Part shown: piece by piece, positions 1 to 15,478 of the stretch
Layout of the letters: every line of letters begins with the position of its first letter
Position numbering within the stretch: position 1 is the first letter of the stretch
DNA from: Vitrella brassicaformis
Lineage: Eukaryota > Sar > Vitrellaceae
Length of the DNA stretch: 22,635 nucleotides
Direction: 5' to 3'
NCBI GenBank assembly: GCA_001179505.1
Contig: CDMY01000709.1
Coordinates: forward strand, 5,868-28,502
Translations under genes and position numbers: made by a program
Notes under the pieces: model-generated
Told to the model about the DNA's origin: nothing
What the model saw: only the letters and a program-made list of their open reading frames with translations
The model's database searches: none

Positions 1-205
1 CCCCCCCCCCCCCCCCCCCCCCTCCCGGAGAGAAAGGCGAAAAACAAATACACCAACGCCATCTCTGAGCACAAATGCGTGAGCACGTACAGAAAAAGTG
101 ACTCTGGCGGGCGGGTCCTGCAGCACGTCCACCCCCCCTCCCCCCCCGCCCCGTCTCTCTTGCTCTCCCGGTGCCTCCCCTTCGTACAGAACAAAGGCTG
201 TAGAG
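1..205. other. C-rich flank downstream of the RND-family gene
   Basis: The window opens with a run of 22 C, and a second C-dominated stretch lies at about 131-153. It follows the stop codon of the minus-strand membrane-protein gene, so part of it may be that gene's 3' UTR. I see no coding signal: the small plus-strand frame here is a low-complexity Pro/Ser shadow. A homopolymer at the very edge of a sequence can also be an assembly artefact. Confidence 0.5.
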
Positions 206-3200
206 CTACGGTCCGATGACCTCACGGTTCTCCGCTTCCGTCTCCCTCCGTTCCCTTCCGTCACTGGAGTCCTTCGGCCTCGTGCTGGTGGCGTCTACTC
301 TCCGTCTGCCCCGAGTGCACAGGGCGCCTATTGACCCCATGCCGTTGCGAGGCCCGAACAGCATGCATAAAGGCAAAAAGAACCCCAGTGAGTAGACGAG
401 CGAGAGGCCAACGGCAAGCATGAGAAGGTAGCCAAATCGGCGGTAGCCTGGCGACTGACAAAACGCCATGGCGATACCTGATGCAGAACATACCATGTAC
501 AGCACTAAACCTAATATCCAGGTGAGTGCTGTGGATACCCGCCGACGCAGTCGTGACAGCGGCCGCCAGCACCGTCAGAGCCATCTCACGAATAGCATAC
601 TTGGTCCGCTCCTCACGGTTGTCACACAGGGATCTGACATGCGAGGAACTCGTTCCACAAACGATTGTGTTAGTCTTGTTTGTTTACTTCGGGCAGTGCT
701 GGTAGACATATGAGAGGTGAATGACGTAGTCGATGGAAAAGCCAATGGTGCCAATGGTGGTGATGCACTCATAAAAACCAAGACCCCAACCTATAATGAC
801 TGCACGTATCATACACGCATTGTAAGGACAAACCAGCTTCCCCTTGCCTTTGCCGGGTTATTTGACCTGAAATGAACCCCAGTATGCTGGCAACGATGGC
901 TCCGATGGTGCAAAAGGAGAAGGTCGCTAGGATGAGGTTTCTACCAAGGCATGGCAAAAGCTGCTTTGTTCAGGATGATCGAAATTTGTATCTGGTTGTA
1001 CGTACCTGGACATGACGAGCAGGACGACAAAAACGACGGGAAAGACGATGGACAGCCCCTCAAATAGCGACGTAATCACTCCGGTGAGGACCTCAGCGTT
1101 AGCCAGCTCCAGACTACCATCGTACGACAAGGTCATGAGCTCGGACGGCGCCCGAGATCGCAAATCCCTCTCCCACTCATCCAACCAGTTGCCGAACGTC
1201 AGCACGTCCGACACCCTGCATACAAGCACACATGTTGCGTCAGATGAAGCCTGCTACTGCACTAACCTCCTCCCCACATCGTCACTCACCTATTGAGTGC
1301 ATGCACAGAGGTGGTGAACTTGACCTGGACCCATCTGAGCTGACCACGCTCAAAGCCGATGATCGACGCGTGTCTAGGCACACCATTAGCGTCAAGGTCC
1401 TCGCTCTGGAAGATCCTGAGACGACTGGTCATGCTGCCAGACGATGTCGAGCTGTTACTGGGTATCCACCGACTGAAGTCCTCAAGGAAGCACTCCACTG
1501 TGCCTGGGAGAGCCAGTTTGCGGTCACCAAGAGGAGAATGCCTGACAATACAAGGCAAGCATCAACGGATACAACTTGTGTGATGGTGTGCTGGCTGGAC
1601 CACACTCACTCGCATATGGGCAGGTCGCACTCTTTTTGCCGTATCTCTTCGCAGAGGTCCAGGATGAATGCCTGGGCAGCACTGCTCTCGAGGGTGAAGT
1701 TGGCGTCGTACCGGACCTCTCCTCTGTACACAGCTGGGTTCCACTCGGAGAATGGTGGCGGTCTCTCCAGGGACTTGACGCCAAAAAGGAAGGAAACTCT
1801 GACAAATGCACCAGGCAGCGACTGACCCTGAAACGTCTGGGTCAGACGGTGTGCAACATCTGAAGAGTACAAGAAAACAACGGGCTTTGGCTGTGTGCCG
1901 CCAGCCGGCGCTTCTGCATGCCTCATATGACCTGCCATCATGTGGCCTTGGGAAAACGTCATTTCCTGCACACATGAGAGAGGCATAGCGTGTAGCGACT
2001 CAACCATTTCTCGGCAGACTCTCTCAGCTTGCGTTGTATACCGGCCATGTTTGTGGTGTGATATGGAGCTGACTTGCGAACCATATGTTGATCGCACAGA
2101 AGGCCGTAAAGGCCAAGAGTGACGCCCAGCAGACGACCTTGACTCCCTTGACTTTCCAAGACAACGGGCGAATATAGATGGCCTCGAGGCACCTCAGCCC
2201 CAGACCTCTCTTGGGTGGCTGGCCGTCATCGCTCTCCGGCACATCGGGGGGACCTTCTGCTGGCTCAGAGGTGCCCAGTGGGACGGATGGCTCCACACTG
2301 CCAAAGGCCTGGGAAGATGAGGCAGAGGTTCTCAGGGTATGCTCGTCGAGGGGCTCTGCGGTGCTGCTAGTGACGGCCTTCGCCATCGGAATGGCGGGTT
2401 GCTCCTGTTCACTCTTTGACGAAACAGGGAGCGGTGACGGACCGTAATCGGCCGGACTCCTTCGTCTGCACTCTGAAGTCTCTCCACAGCACCCCTCTCG
2501 CTTCCAACGGTCACAAAGGACGAGCATTGGTGACATGAGGGCGAGTGCCCACACCCAGTTGGTGAAGGTGCACAGGCCAATGAAGATCCCGACCGCCCGA
2601 AAGGGCATGAGAGGCGAGGACGCGAGGGCAAAGAAGGCAGCTGCCGTCGTCAAATTCGTGCTGGCCGTCGCAAAAGCAGTGTGGTAGCACGCACCATAGA
2701 GATCACTGGAGCAGAGACAAACAGGCACCCATGTCATGCGCCAAGAGTGCCATCCTCATCATGCGCCCACGTTATTGCTCTCTCGTAGGAAATATCCTTC
2801 GGATGCCTTGTTCTCCTGTGAATCCATGTGTCCCACAGCACCAGCACATTGTCCGCCCCGATGCCGCACAGGAGGAAGAGCGCACCCTTCTGCAGTGTGC
2901 CGAAGTAGTCCAGTTGCACTGACCACATCAAAAGGCGTACATGCACAACGAGCATAGATGAGCCATGAAGCACTGCTGTCCTCATCTTAGTAAGCTTACG
3001 GACGAATCTATACAGTACGAGGGCCGTGTTGAAGGCAAAGAAGATCTGGGCACAGCCTACAAACAACGTAAGACAGGCGGGCGGTGGAGAGGTCTTCGGT
3101 CGCCTGTCAGCCTCTTGTGTGTACTGCGCTCACCCATGAAGGCGTAGAGGAATGAATGTGTGTACAGCAGGAAGAACAGGAAGATGAATCCGAATGCTAG

Positions 3201-4698
3201 CCCCGCCCAGAGGGTGTCCGCGAAGAACATATCATACTCTTCTTCGAAGAACAGTAGCTTGTTCCACAGCGCTACGGTCAAGCCTGGCTCAGACTCGGTC
3301 TTCTTTGGCCTTGGTGTACCGTCGTCTAGAGGCATGCCCCATCCGCGGCCCTGACGATCAACATGGGACACGGACAAGTGCACAAGGCCCTTTGAGACCG
3401 TCCCAGTGCTGTATGACCTGATTGAGTCTGAACGGGCTTTGGCCGAACGGTCCATGGGGATGCGCTGCCTCGAGATGGTGCAGCATGCCATCACGAACAG
3501 ACGTCAAAAACGGGATAACCTTCGAAATCTGCACAACATGAGACGCATCGAGGAGAGAGAAAACAGCGATCCACCGCTTTTCGTCCAGACTCGACCATAC
3601 CTGCTCAATTTGCCTGTCCTGCGCATTTCGGTATCCATCCAGAGGTAATCCGGCCACGAAGACCACGGACCGCGTTGCAGTCATATCGCCGCCATTGCCC
3701 CTCGTCACGTTGCCCTCTACCGGCCCCTCACCCTTCTTGACGAAGAAGAGAGCCTCTGGATGCTTTGCATAGGTCGACGGCAAATGCAGGCCTCCGTTGA
3801 TGGTGCGCACATGCTCCTCAGACAGCAGGGGGCACGACCAGTTGTGTTCTTGGCCCCCTCTGTCGTAGAACACCCTGACTATGCTTCCCTCTGCCTCGCG
3901 ACATTGCTGTGCGTCGACAGATAAAGAACAGACATCCCGGTAAGAAGGGTGGGTGTGGATGTGGGCCTCCAGTAGACACATTTGCCTGAAGAAAAGACGA
4001 ACACAGTGCTGGCTGGTCCTTGTTTGTTTGCTGGTGCCAACCTGAGTGTGGATGGTGTGAACAGGTCAGCCCCGCCCTCAGCGGTGTAGATGAGTCCCAA
4101 GGCCATTTCAGGTATTGTGGTGTATCTCGTCCTGTTCTCCCAACCCAGCACCGGTTCACTGTTGCCCTCTGCTATCTGCCGCTTGTCCAGACGCTGAGTA
4201 TGCGGGCCGCTCGTTGGGCGCCAGTCATCATGCTGATCCTCAGTCCGCAACAATGACGACATTATGTCAGACAGCAGACCCTCTACACGCAGAACGATAC
4301 ACTGCGATGTGAAACATCGACGTTCGGCAAGAGGGTGTGTCAAGTGCTTGCTTAATGAATGACGTCTCCTCTGCCCTCTCACCTATGGTCCACTCCGCCT
4401 TGCTACCCTTCTTGATTGTGGTCGCCATCAGCCCAAGCGCCACGAGAATTGCACCGAGCAAGAACCATCCTCCAAGCCAGCTTGAGGGTGACGCAGCCAC
4501 ACTGGCACAGTAGCGTTTGGCGAACCACCTTCTTCGAGAGGCAGCAGGGGCAGCAGGGTGGTCTGGCGGCTCCATCGAAGGTGCCCCTTCAGAAGATCCA
4601 ACCACACGCACGCCGTACACAGATAATTCGCCTCTTGGTTGGATGGTTAGTGTGTTTAACGAGACTTGTGTCTCTAACCCCGGAGGGGTTTCTGTCAT
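206..4698 (-). CDS. Patched/Dispatched-like RND-family transmembrane protein with sterol-sensing-type domain, 15 exons
   Basis: Predicted polytopic membrane protein of about 1169 aa with the duplicated RND layout: TM1 near residues 73-95, a large loop of about 300 aa, TM2 near 421-443, then a TM3/TM4 block. The first GxxxD motif is GIGAD (485-489). The second half repeats the plan, with GFSID (1030-1034) followed by YVIHLSY. Such paired TM4 motifs mark proton- or cation-driven RND proteins (Patched, Dispatched, NPC1-like). Exons (high to low): 4698-4383, 4282-4042, 3985-3418, 3350-3134, 3056-3000, 2918-2771, 2705-2042, 1965-1932, 1859-1610, 1541-1290, 1215-1006, 940-867, 799-688, 633-539, 477-206. 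All junctions are GT-AG and keep phase. A hydrophilic Ser/Pro/Glu-rich linker in exon 7 separates the halves. The start is the first ATG in frame before the RRRWFAKRY segment; an upstream exon could extend it. The substrate cannot be read from sequence. Hedgehog transport is not implied, since protists also carry such proteins. Confidence 0.85.
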
Positions 4699-4789
4699 GT
4701 CACGCACTAAACTGGCAACATGCACATGCAGCCTCGCGCGACTTTGTTCAACACATGAACCTCCGTGTCCTCTGTTCTGACATCAACAC

Positions 4790-5033
4790 CCAGACAGTCG
4801 TAAGTTACCGCCAGTGCCAGGGCGTTCGGCCAGCGGATAGTGTAGTCTCCTATCTGCAGCTCCCGCTTCATGAGCCACACAGCAGTGTCCTTGATAGTCA
4901 TAAGCTTGCCGGGTGCCCCATTGCAGAGGTCGAGGCCCACAGCAGCCAGTAGTAGCCAAAGGAGAGACAACCCGGGGTCAGTCAGGCAATGTCCCAGCCG
5001 AAACGACAGACGAAAGAGAAGACCTGAGCTCAT
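4790..5033 (-). CDS. Possible extra 5' exon of the RND-family gene, or a separate small ORF
   Basis: An open frame starts with ATG at 5033 and encodes a hydrophobic N-terminus (LSLLWLLLAAVGLDL) resembling a signal peptide or anchor. A GT donor after 4790 and a TTTAG acceptor before 4706 would define an 83-nt intron. That intron has the usual size for this locus, and splicing joins in phase to the downstream frame. The RND protein would then gain 84 residues (about 1253 aa). If not spliced, the frame runs to a stop at 4707 as a 108-aa ORF with no family I recognise. The splice choice is inference; only the open frame and the site dinucleotides are seen. Confidence 0.35.
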
Positions 5034-5567
5034 CTTTGTGAGACACGGCCAAAGAGTGTTTGTTTCCTCTGTCTCTCTCTGTCAGTCAGTTGTCTTTGTC
5101 GATTTCTGCTGTGTGTCCGCCAGTCACCAAGCGCCTCTGGCTCTTAACCTGTCGGATAAATGGCGTGCTCAAGTTGCTCGTAGAGTAGTTGATGACCAAG
5201 CAGATGGAGTCAGAGTCTTTTCTCTTTGGAAAGACCCAGTGGTGCTCAACGCCATGCGTTGGACTTCCGCCAGAATAGTAGGCTCCGTTTCACGAAGCTA
5301 CCTAACAAAGCGGGTATTTCCCTGGGCTCTGGCCAGGGGTAACTGGCCAGACGGTATTATGATGGGTTCTGCTGCTCGTTTCACGTAGCAGCCTAAGCTC
5401 GGGCTTGAGTGCCCTTCGACAGCATTGCCCTTGATCCCCGATTTTCTTGTTTGTTGAGTGAAGATACGACAGATGCGAAACACCTCCGTCAGAAAAATTA
5501 ACCGAAAAACCGTAAAACAGTAAACTCGAGTACTTAGGAAATTCGTGAAACAGATACATTTTCCAGG
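5034..5567. promoter_or_regulatory. Divergent intergenic region between the RND-family gene and DHX8
   Basis: Two genes are transcribed away from this 534-bp stretch (869 bp if the RND gene starts at 4698), so it probably holds both promoters and the 5' UTRs. The half next to DHX8 (about 5440-5560) is visibly more A/T-rich than surrounding coding DNA. I could not identify a TATA box, initiator or other named element. No ORF here looks real. Confidence 0.4.
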
Positions 5568-11070
<5,503 letters not shown>

Positions 11071-11225
11071 CAATCCTCGATGCCTGCATGGATACTTCAT
11101 TTGAACTCATGCTGCGCTCATTCCCGTACTCTGACATGAATCAAGTGGTCAGTAATGTGAATGCACAGACCAGTATATCAACAGCGATAATGTAGTGTCT
11201 CTGTACAATCTATCAACCCAATCTA
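11071..11225. other. Convergent 3' region of DHX8
   Basis: This is the short interval between the DHX8 stop and the end of the AP2-like frame on the other strand. It should hold the DHX8 3' UTR. No poly(A) signal could be assigned with confidence, and no other feature is seen. Confidence 0.4.
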
Positions 11226-11488
11226 TCAACCTCCCTCCTCTTCTTCTTTTTTTTCTTGCTTCCTCTTCCTCTTCTTCCTCTTCGGGCGCTCCTCCTCTCT
11301 ATCATCTACGGGCATCTCAACGCCCCCCCTGTCAAATCGATAGTGCAGCCTCTCCATGGCCCGCGGTGATCGATGGCCCGCTGCAAGGCCTCCTCGTCGC
11401 CGTACTTGTTGCGGGAGAAGGACTTGGTCCTGTGCTCGCCGCCCTCCTGCCATTGGGCCAGCCATCTGTGCTTGCTCTTGTCGAAAAG
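11226..11488 (-). pseudogene. AP2-like DNA-binding domain fragment, frame-broken
   Basis: The frame at 11488-11363 encodes LFDKSKHRWLAQW followed by KSFSRNKYG and EEALQRAIDHR. This matches the core of AP2/ERF-type domains (W.A.W, then FS..KYG, then an amphipathic helix with A..R). Just after this, at about 11358-11362, the reading frame must change by one base for the helix to continue as AMERLHYRF, followed by a strongly basic Lys/Arg tail ending at the stop 11226-11228. Without the shift the frame stops at 11306-11308. The first AP2 strand is absent, unless an upstream exon joins at the AG just before 11486. The ORF opens at 11611, only 46 nt after the dehydratase stop. It is either a decaying AP2 gene or a real one with a sequencing error; the family call is fairly good, the status uncertain. 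Confidence 0.6.
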
Positions 11489-11656
11489 ACTTGATATTGA
11501 CATAATAATGTGTGTCCGTATTCTATATAACGATCCCCGTCTACATATTACTCGGTCATATCCATCCATGAAATAACATGTTTGACTGTTAACGTTCAAC
11601 GTGGTCCACATGCTTTCACGTAACCATAGTCTTTTGAAACACCGCGCAAGCAGCCC

Positions 11657-14600
11657 CTACCATGAGGGTGCACACCCCGTTCCGCAGCCACCTGCTGTGG
11701 ATCTGTTGGTGAGTTCCTTAAAGAGCAGCTTGCCGTACTTCTTGTACATGGACACTACACCACCCTGCCGATAAATCTCCTCCTGCATGCAATCACGTAC
11801 ACAAGACATACCCACGTAATGCAGACACGCCGACATCTACCAGCTCAGTGTGTCGGCACCTGTATTTCCGGAAAGTCAAATCTGAACGACTTGCCCTGCA
11901 CAGTGACGGTGCGATTGGGCACATCTACGGTGATAGCTGCGTTCTCACATGCAAGCTGCACACAGACACCCACGCAATCGATCCATGCGTCATGATGTGT
12001 ACCTGTCACGGATGTGCGCCTGTCAGGATGGCTCACCGTGTAGAATTCGTCATCGTCGATGTTGATGCCCAGCAGGTCGAGGGACAATAGGTTGCGCCCG
12101 AAGATGAAGGAGAACGACTTGGCGATCACCGTCTGCACCCCACACCAACGCAGGCAACTCACCGCCTCCTCGCGAGAGGACCCACATCCGAACCTTAAAC
12201 AAACCCAAGATGAGAAACGTGATGTCCGTTCCATGTAGCAGCCATTCGCCTTATCTGCCTTTTCTGTGTAGTTGTTACCGACCCTTTTCCGGCGACGACG
12301 ATGTTCTGTCCCTGTTTGACCCTCTCGACGAATTCGGGTCTGTCTATGCAGAAGGACTTGTCGCCGAGGGCAGCGTCTCGCAAGGGGATGTATTGGGCAG
12401 GGATGATAGCGTCAGTGTCCACACTGTCACCGAATACTTGGGCACGACCCTCAATCACCCCTAGCTGCTTCACCTCGCCTAGATCCACTGGACACACAGA
12501 CACGCGGAAACACATGGATACAGGCCGGCTACACGTGTCGTGTGGTCATCCTCTCACTTGCAGCTTGCATTTGAGAGGAGTCTTCCTGCGGGTTGGCGAG
12601 CGAAGGCTGCGGTTCGACGACATTCAGAGGCCCCTAAAGGGTAATGAAACACATCCCATCCCATGTCTCATGTCCGAGCGCGATAGTGCCATTCTCGGTC
12701 ACTCAGTCAACTTACCTCAGTTCGTTGTATGGCGAGCAGCGAGTCGAACCGTTGCTGGTCAATGGCTTCCAGGAAAGGCATTGGGTCCGTAATCTCCATG
12801 TTGAAGCTGGAGGCCGCCACAACCGCCGCCGACGTGATGTTCCCGATCGCACCCTTCCCCATGCGGTTCCTGACAGAGACACAGCAATTTATGGGGATGT
12901 GAGTGTCTTACGGCGTATTTTCGTGCGGCATGCCTGAAGTTTCTGTTCTGGCTGGATAGCCATATCTCTTTTTCTTGAGCGCGGTCCACAGACACACCCA
13001 GGCAATACGAACAGCCAGCAGCGCCGATTGTGAAACCAGCCCTTATGAATAGACAATCAAACATACACACGATCTTCAGCGGCTTGCTGTCAGCCGCTTA
13101 CTTTCTGTATATGTCGCAGATGCCCAGCCGCTCCAGATTTCGGATCATGATAGAAGAGCCGGGAGTCACCTAAAATTGTACAAAGACACACGTTGAGAAA
13201 AATTTTCCAAAGTGCGAAGTGACCCACTTGTCTCTTGTATGGTTTGTTGTCTCTTTGTTTCGGTGACAGTCCAAACTTGTCCATGGCGACCTCGAGCACG
13301 AGCCCTGCGAGGATGATTTCGCTCTCCGTGGTGGTGCATGCGCCGATGAAACACCCGTCCAGATAACGAATAGTGTCGCACACCTGCAACAAGCGCGCGG
13401 GAAAGTCGATCCTGGTCTCTTATCTTGTCTCCTGCGTTTCAGCTCACCTTCTTCCCGTTGTCTGGGTCGATGAGGGGCTCATACAGCTTCGGGTCATCGA
13501 GAGAGAACACATTGTCGGGCTCCGGCCACATCGCAACTGACACAAGGAAAACCAATGTGGCGCTGTGGGATGGCGCGAGTGTCAGCGTGCGCTGACCTGA
13601 TGGTCTGACATCGTTTAGGCTGAGTGTCAGTCGCTTGTAGTACTGGGCGTCCAAGTCGGCGCGGAGATACACGGGGGCCTCGTCACGACCGACGCGCTTC
13701 GGACGCTTCTGGATAAACGCCTGATAGAACAAGGCAGACACAGGAGGTGGCCTGTGCATGGCACTCTCTGCTGGCCTCACGTCCGTGATCTCATCTGCCT
13801 GGACGATGCCTGCGATTGCCCCGAATTCCGTGGCCATGTTGGAAATTGCGAATCGTGAGTCGACCGATAGCTGTGAGAGGTTACCAGCGACTTCCACCAC
13901 CCTGTCCAGCGCAACTGTATTGCGGCCGAACTGCTTGAGCATCCACAGGATGACGTCCTTGCCCACTAGCCCACGCTTTAGGGTGCCCGTGAGCTCAATC
14001 AAGACCGTCTCGGGCACCTTGAGCCACGTCTGTCCCGTCACTAGCGGCATCACCACATCTGCAGCACCCATCCCTGCCACACGCATGCATATTGGGACAA
14101 TGGGAGATTAGGAGGGGAAACCAGGGGTCTCGCTTACCCGCAGCCAGTGCGCCAACGCATCCATGGGCGCAGCTGTGGCTGTCGGCGCCAACAATCACAG
14201 TGCCTGCAATAAGCCATCATGAAAGGGCGAGCCACGTCTTCTGGTGCATGTATGTTTCTTATCACCTGGTTCAGCGCGCTGCCTATAGAACTCAGTGTGA
14301 AGGATCGATTCGTTGGGACCGAAGTAGTCCTGGGGTACCGATAACAGAGATGCACAAATTGGGGTGTCCTGCGCTTCTTACCTCGAGGGCCACTTTGTCA
14401 GCAAACTCCTTGCATGCCTGAATGCGCTTCTGGATGACAGGCTCGTGATAGTTGCTGACGATACAGGACGTGTACGGAATCGGATGCTAGATGCACGATG
14501 TGCCGTGTGTTTTCCTGTTTCTGCCACCATACCGTGGGTCGACCGAGTGGTCCACAGCGAGGAAGAACCTGTCGTTCCGCCAAATGTCGGGATTGTCAAT

Positions 14601-14839
14601 CTTCTCCAAGCATTGTTTCATCCCAACCCACGTCAGCTCACTCGCCAGCGTACGAGCCACCTTGACAACCACAACCTGACCAGACGTGTCAATGCAATGT
14701 GTGCCTGCAGGTGCCTCCCTGCTGCTCCGCAGCGGCTGACCTGTCCAGGTTTGACCTCCGGAGAGGTGAGGCCAACCGCTTGGTGGCACAGGATCTTCTC
14801 TGATAGGGTCATCGCTCTCATTCTCCTTTGACCCGACAT
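11657..14839 (-). CDS. Fused LeuC-LeuD-type dehydratase of the aconitase superfamily (isopropylmalate isomerase/homoaconitase-like), 16 exons
   Basis: Single-chain 718-aa [4Fe-4S] hydro-lyase. The catalytic (LeuC-like) part has [10 protein letters not shown] (132-141), GKDVILWML, and cluster cysteines at 353 (FIGACTTTE) and 422/425 (GCSYCLG). A linker (about 500-525) leads to the swivelling LeuD-like domain with [12 protein letters not shown] and [10 protein letters not shown] (594-602). Exons (high to low): 14839-14741, 14675-14533, 14454-14382, 14329-14266, 14203-14138, 14073-13597, 13536-13448, 13383-13228, 13169-13102, 13041-12934, 12869-12716, 12633-12558, 12487-12283, 12193-12037, 11955-11860, 11782-11657. 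Phase holds throughout; intron 10 is GC-AG. The N-terminus goes almost directly into TLSEKIL, with no evident plastid or mitochondrial leader unless an upstream exon exists. The cluster motif differs from the usual GSCTNGR. Substrate could be isopropylmalate, homocitrate/homoaconitate or a relative. The N-terminal half ([23 protein letters not shown]) recalls unassigned fungal homologues, from memory only. Confidence 0.9.
12870..12933 (-). other. GC-AG intron in the dehydratase gene (intron 10)
   Basis: On the minus strand, exon 10 ends ...NRNF with TTCAG|GCATGC and exon 11 begins after TCTGTCAG with GAACCGC. Only this pairing joins NRNF to RNRMGKGA, the expected text after the two cluster cysteines. 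The nearby GT (GCC|GTAAGA) gives the wrong frame downstream. Length is 64 nt, the same as its neighbours. Confidence 0.75.
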
Positions 14840-15478
14840 TGGCGCAAGCGATACCGAGGGGCTCAGAAAGCGAGTCAGCTAGGTGAGAAGAATCAATCGT
14901 TCGGTCGGTTCGGTGGCGATCTCAGGCAGGTCACAGTTGTGCTCAGATCTGCAGACAGAGACAAGAACGCAGCCATTCGGGTTCTCAGTGGTGCTTAGAT
15001 CTGCTTCGACCCTCACGTTGGGGTGCACTTGTTCAATCTCTCTCTCTGGTGCGCATCAAGACAACGTTTCTTAGGGTGCGGTTCTATGAAAGGCACCGTG
15101 ACCGTGAAACTCAATGGAACCCCCGCGAACGCGGGTCGACGAACTGTTACGAGGGGGGGCCCCCTCGTAACGGAAGGCGATCGGAAAGGGACACCTTACA
15201 AAAATCTGTCGTCCCCGTTTGCGCTCTCCTTGGACGGCCGCCACGTGTGAATCTCACTCTCGCTGCCCCAGGTGTGTGAATCTCACTCCTTCCTCGAGTG
15301 ACCCTCACCCCTGCTCGGGCGCTCTCGCCCTGCTCGGGCTGTCATCGGCAGTGTGCACCGGCAAAACCGCCACGTCTATGACCTGAACTCACCCACGCTG
15401 CCCTGTCCTACCCACTCTGCCATTCCGCCCCTGGCCCCTCACCCCTGATCCCTGGCCCCTCACCCCTGACCCCTGACC
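14840..15478. other. Gene-free stretch: dehydratase upstream region and probable 5' part of the LINE-like element
   Basis: No convincing coding frame. It should include the dehydratase promoter near 14840 and the 5' UTR of the mobile element, but the boundary is not visible and no target-site duplication was found. It contains a perfect palindrome (15146-15171), a small GC hairpin (about 15122-15135), a 15-nt direct repeat (15245-15259 and 15274-15288), a ten-base repeat near 15311 and 15330, and two copies of a 21-nt-period C-rich unit at about 15429-15469 just before the ORF1 start. Confidence 0.45.
15146..15171. repeat. Perfect GC-rich palindrome (12-bp arms, 2-nt centre)
   Basis: The left arm GTTACGAGGGGG and its exact reverse complement are separated by GG. 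A smaller hairpin, CCCGC-GAAC-GCGGG, lies about 15 bases upstream. In RNA this would be a very stable double hairpin in the likely 5' UTR of the retroelement. Confidence 0.9.

Noticed and set aside
4699-4725. Upstream GTG as start of the RND-family protein
   Set aside because: Non-ATG starts are unlikely in a nuclear gene; the first in-frame ATG is at 4698.
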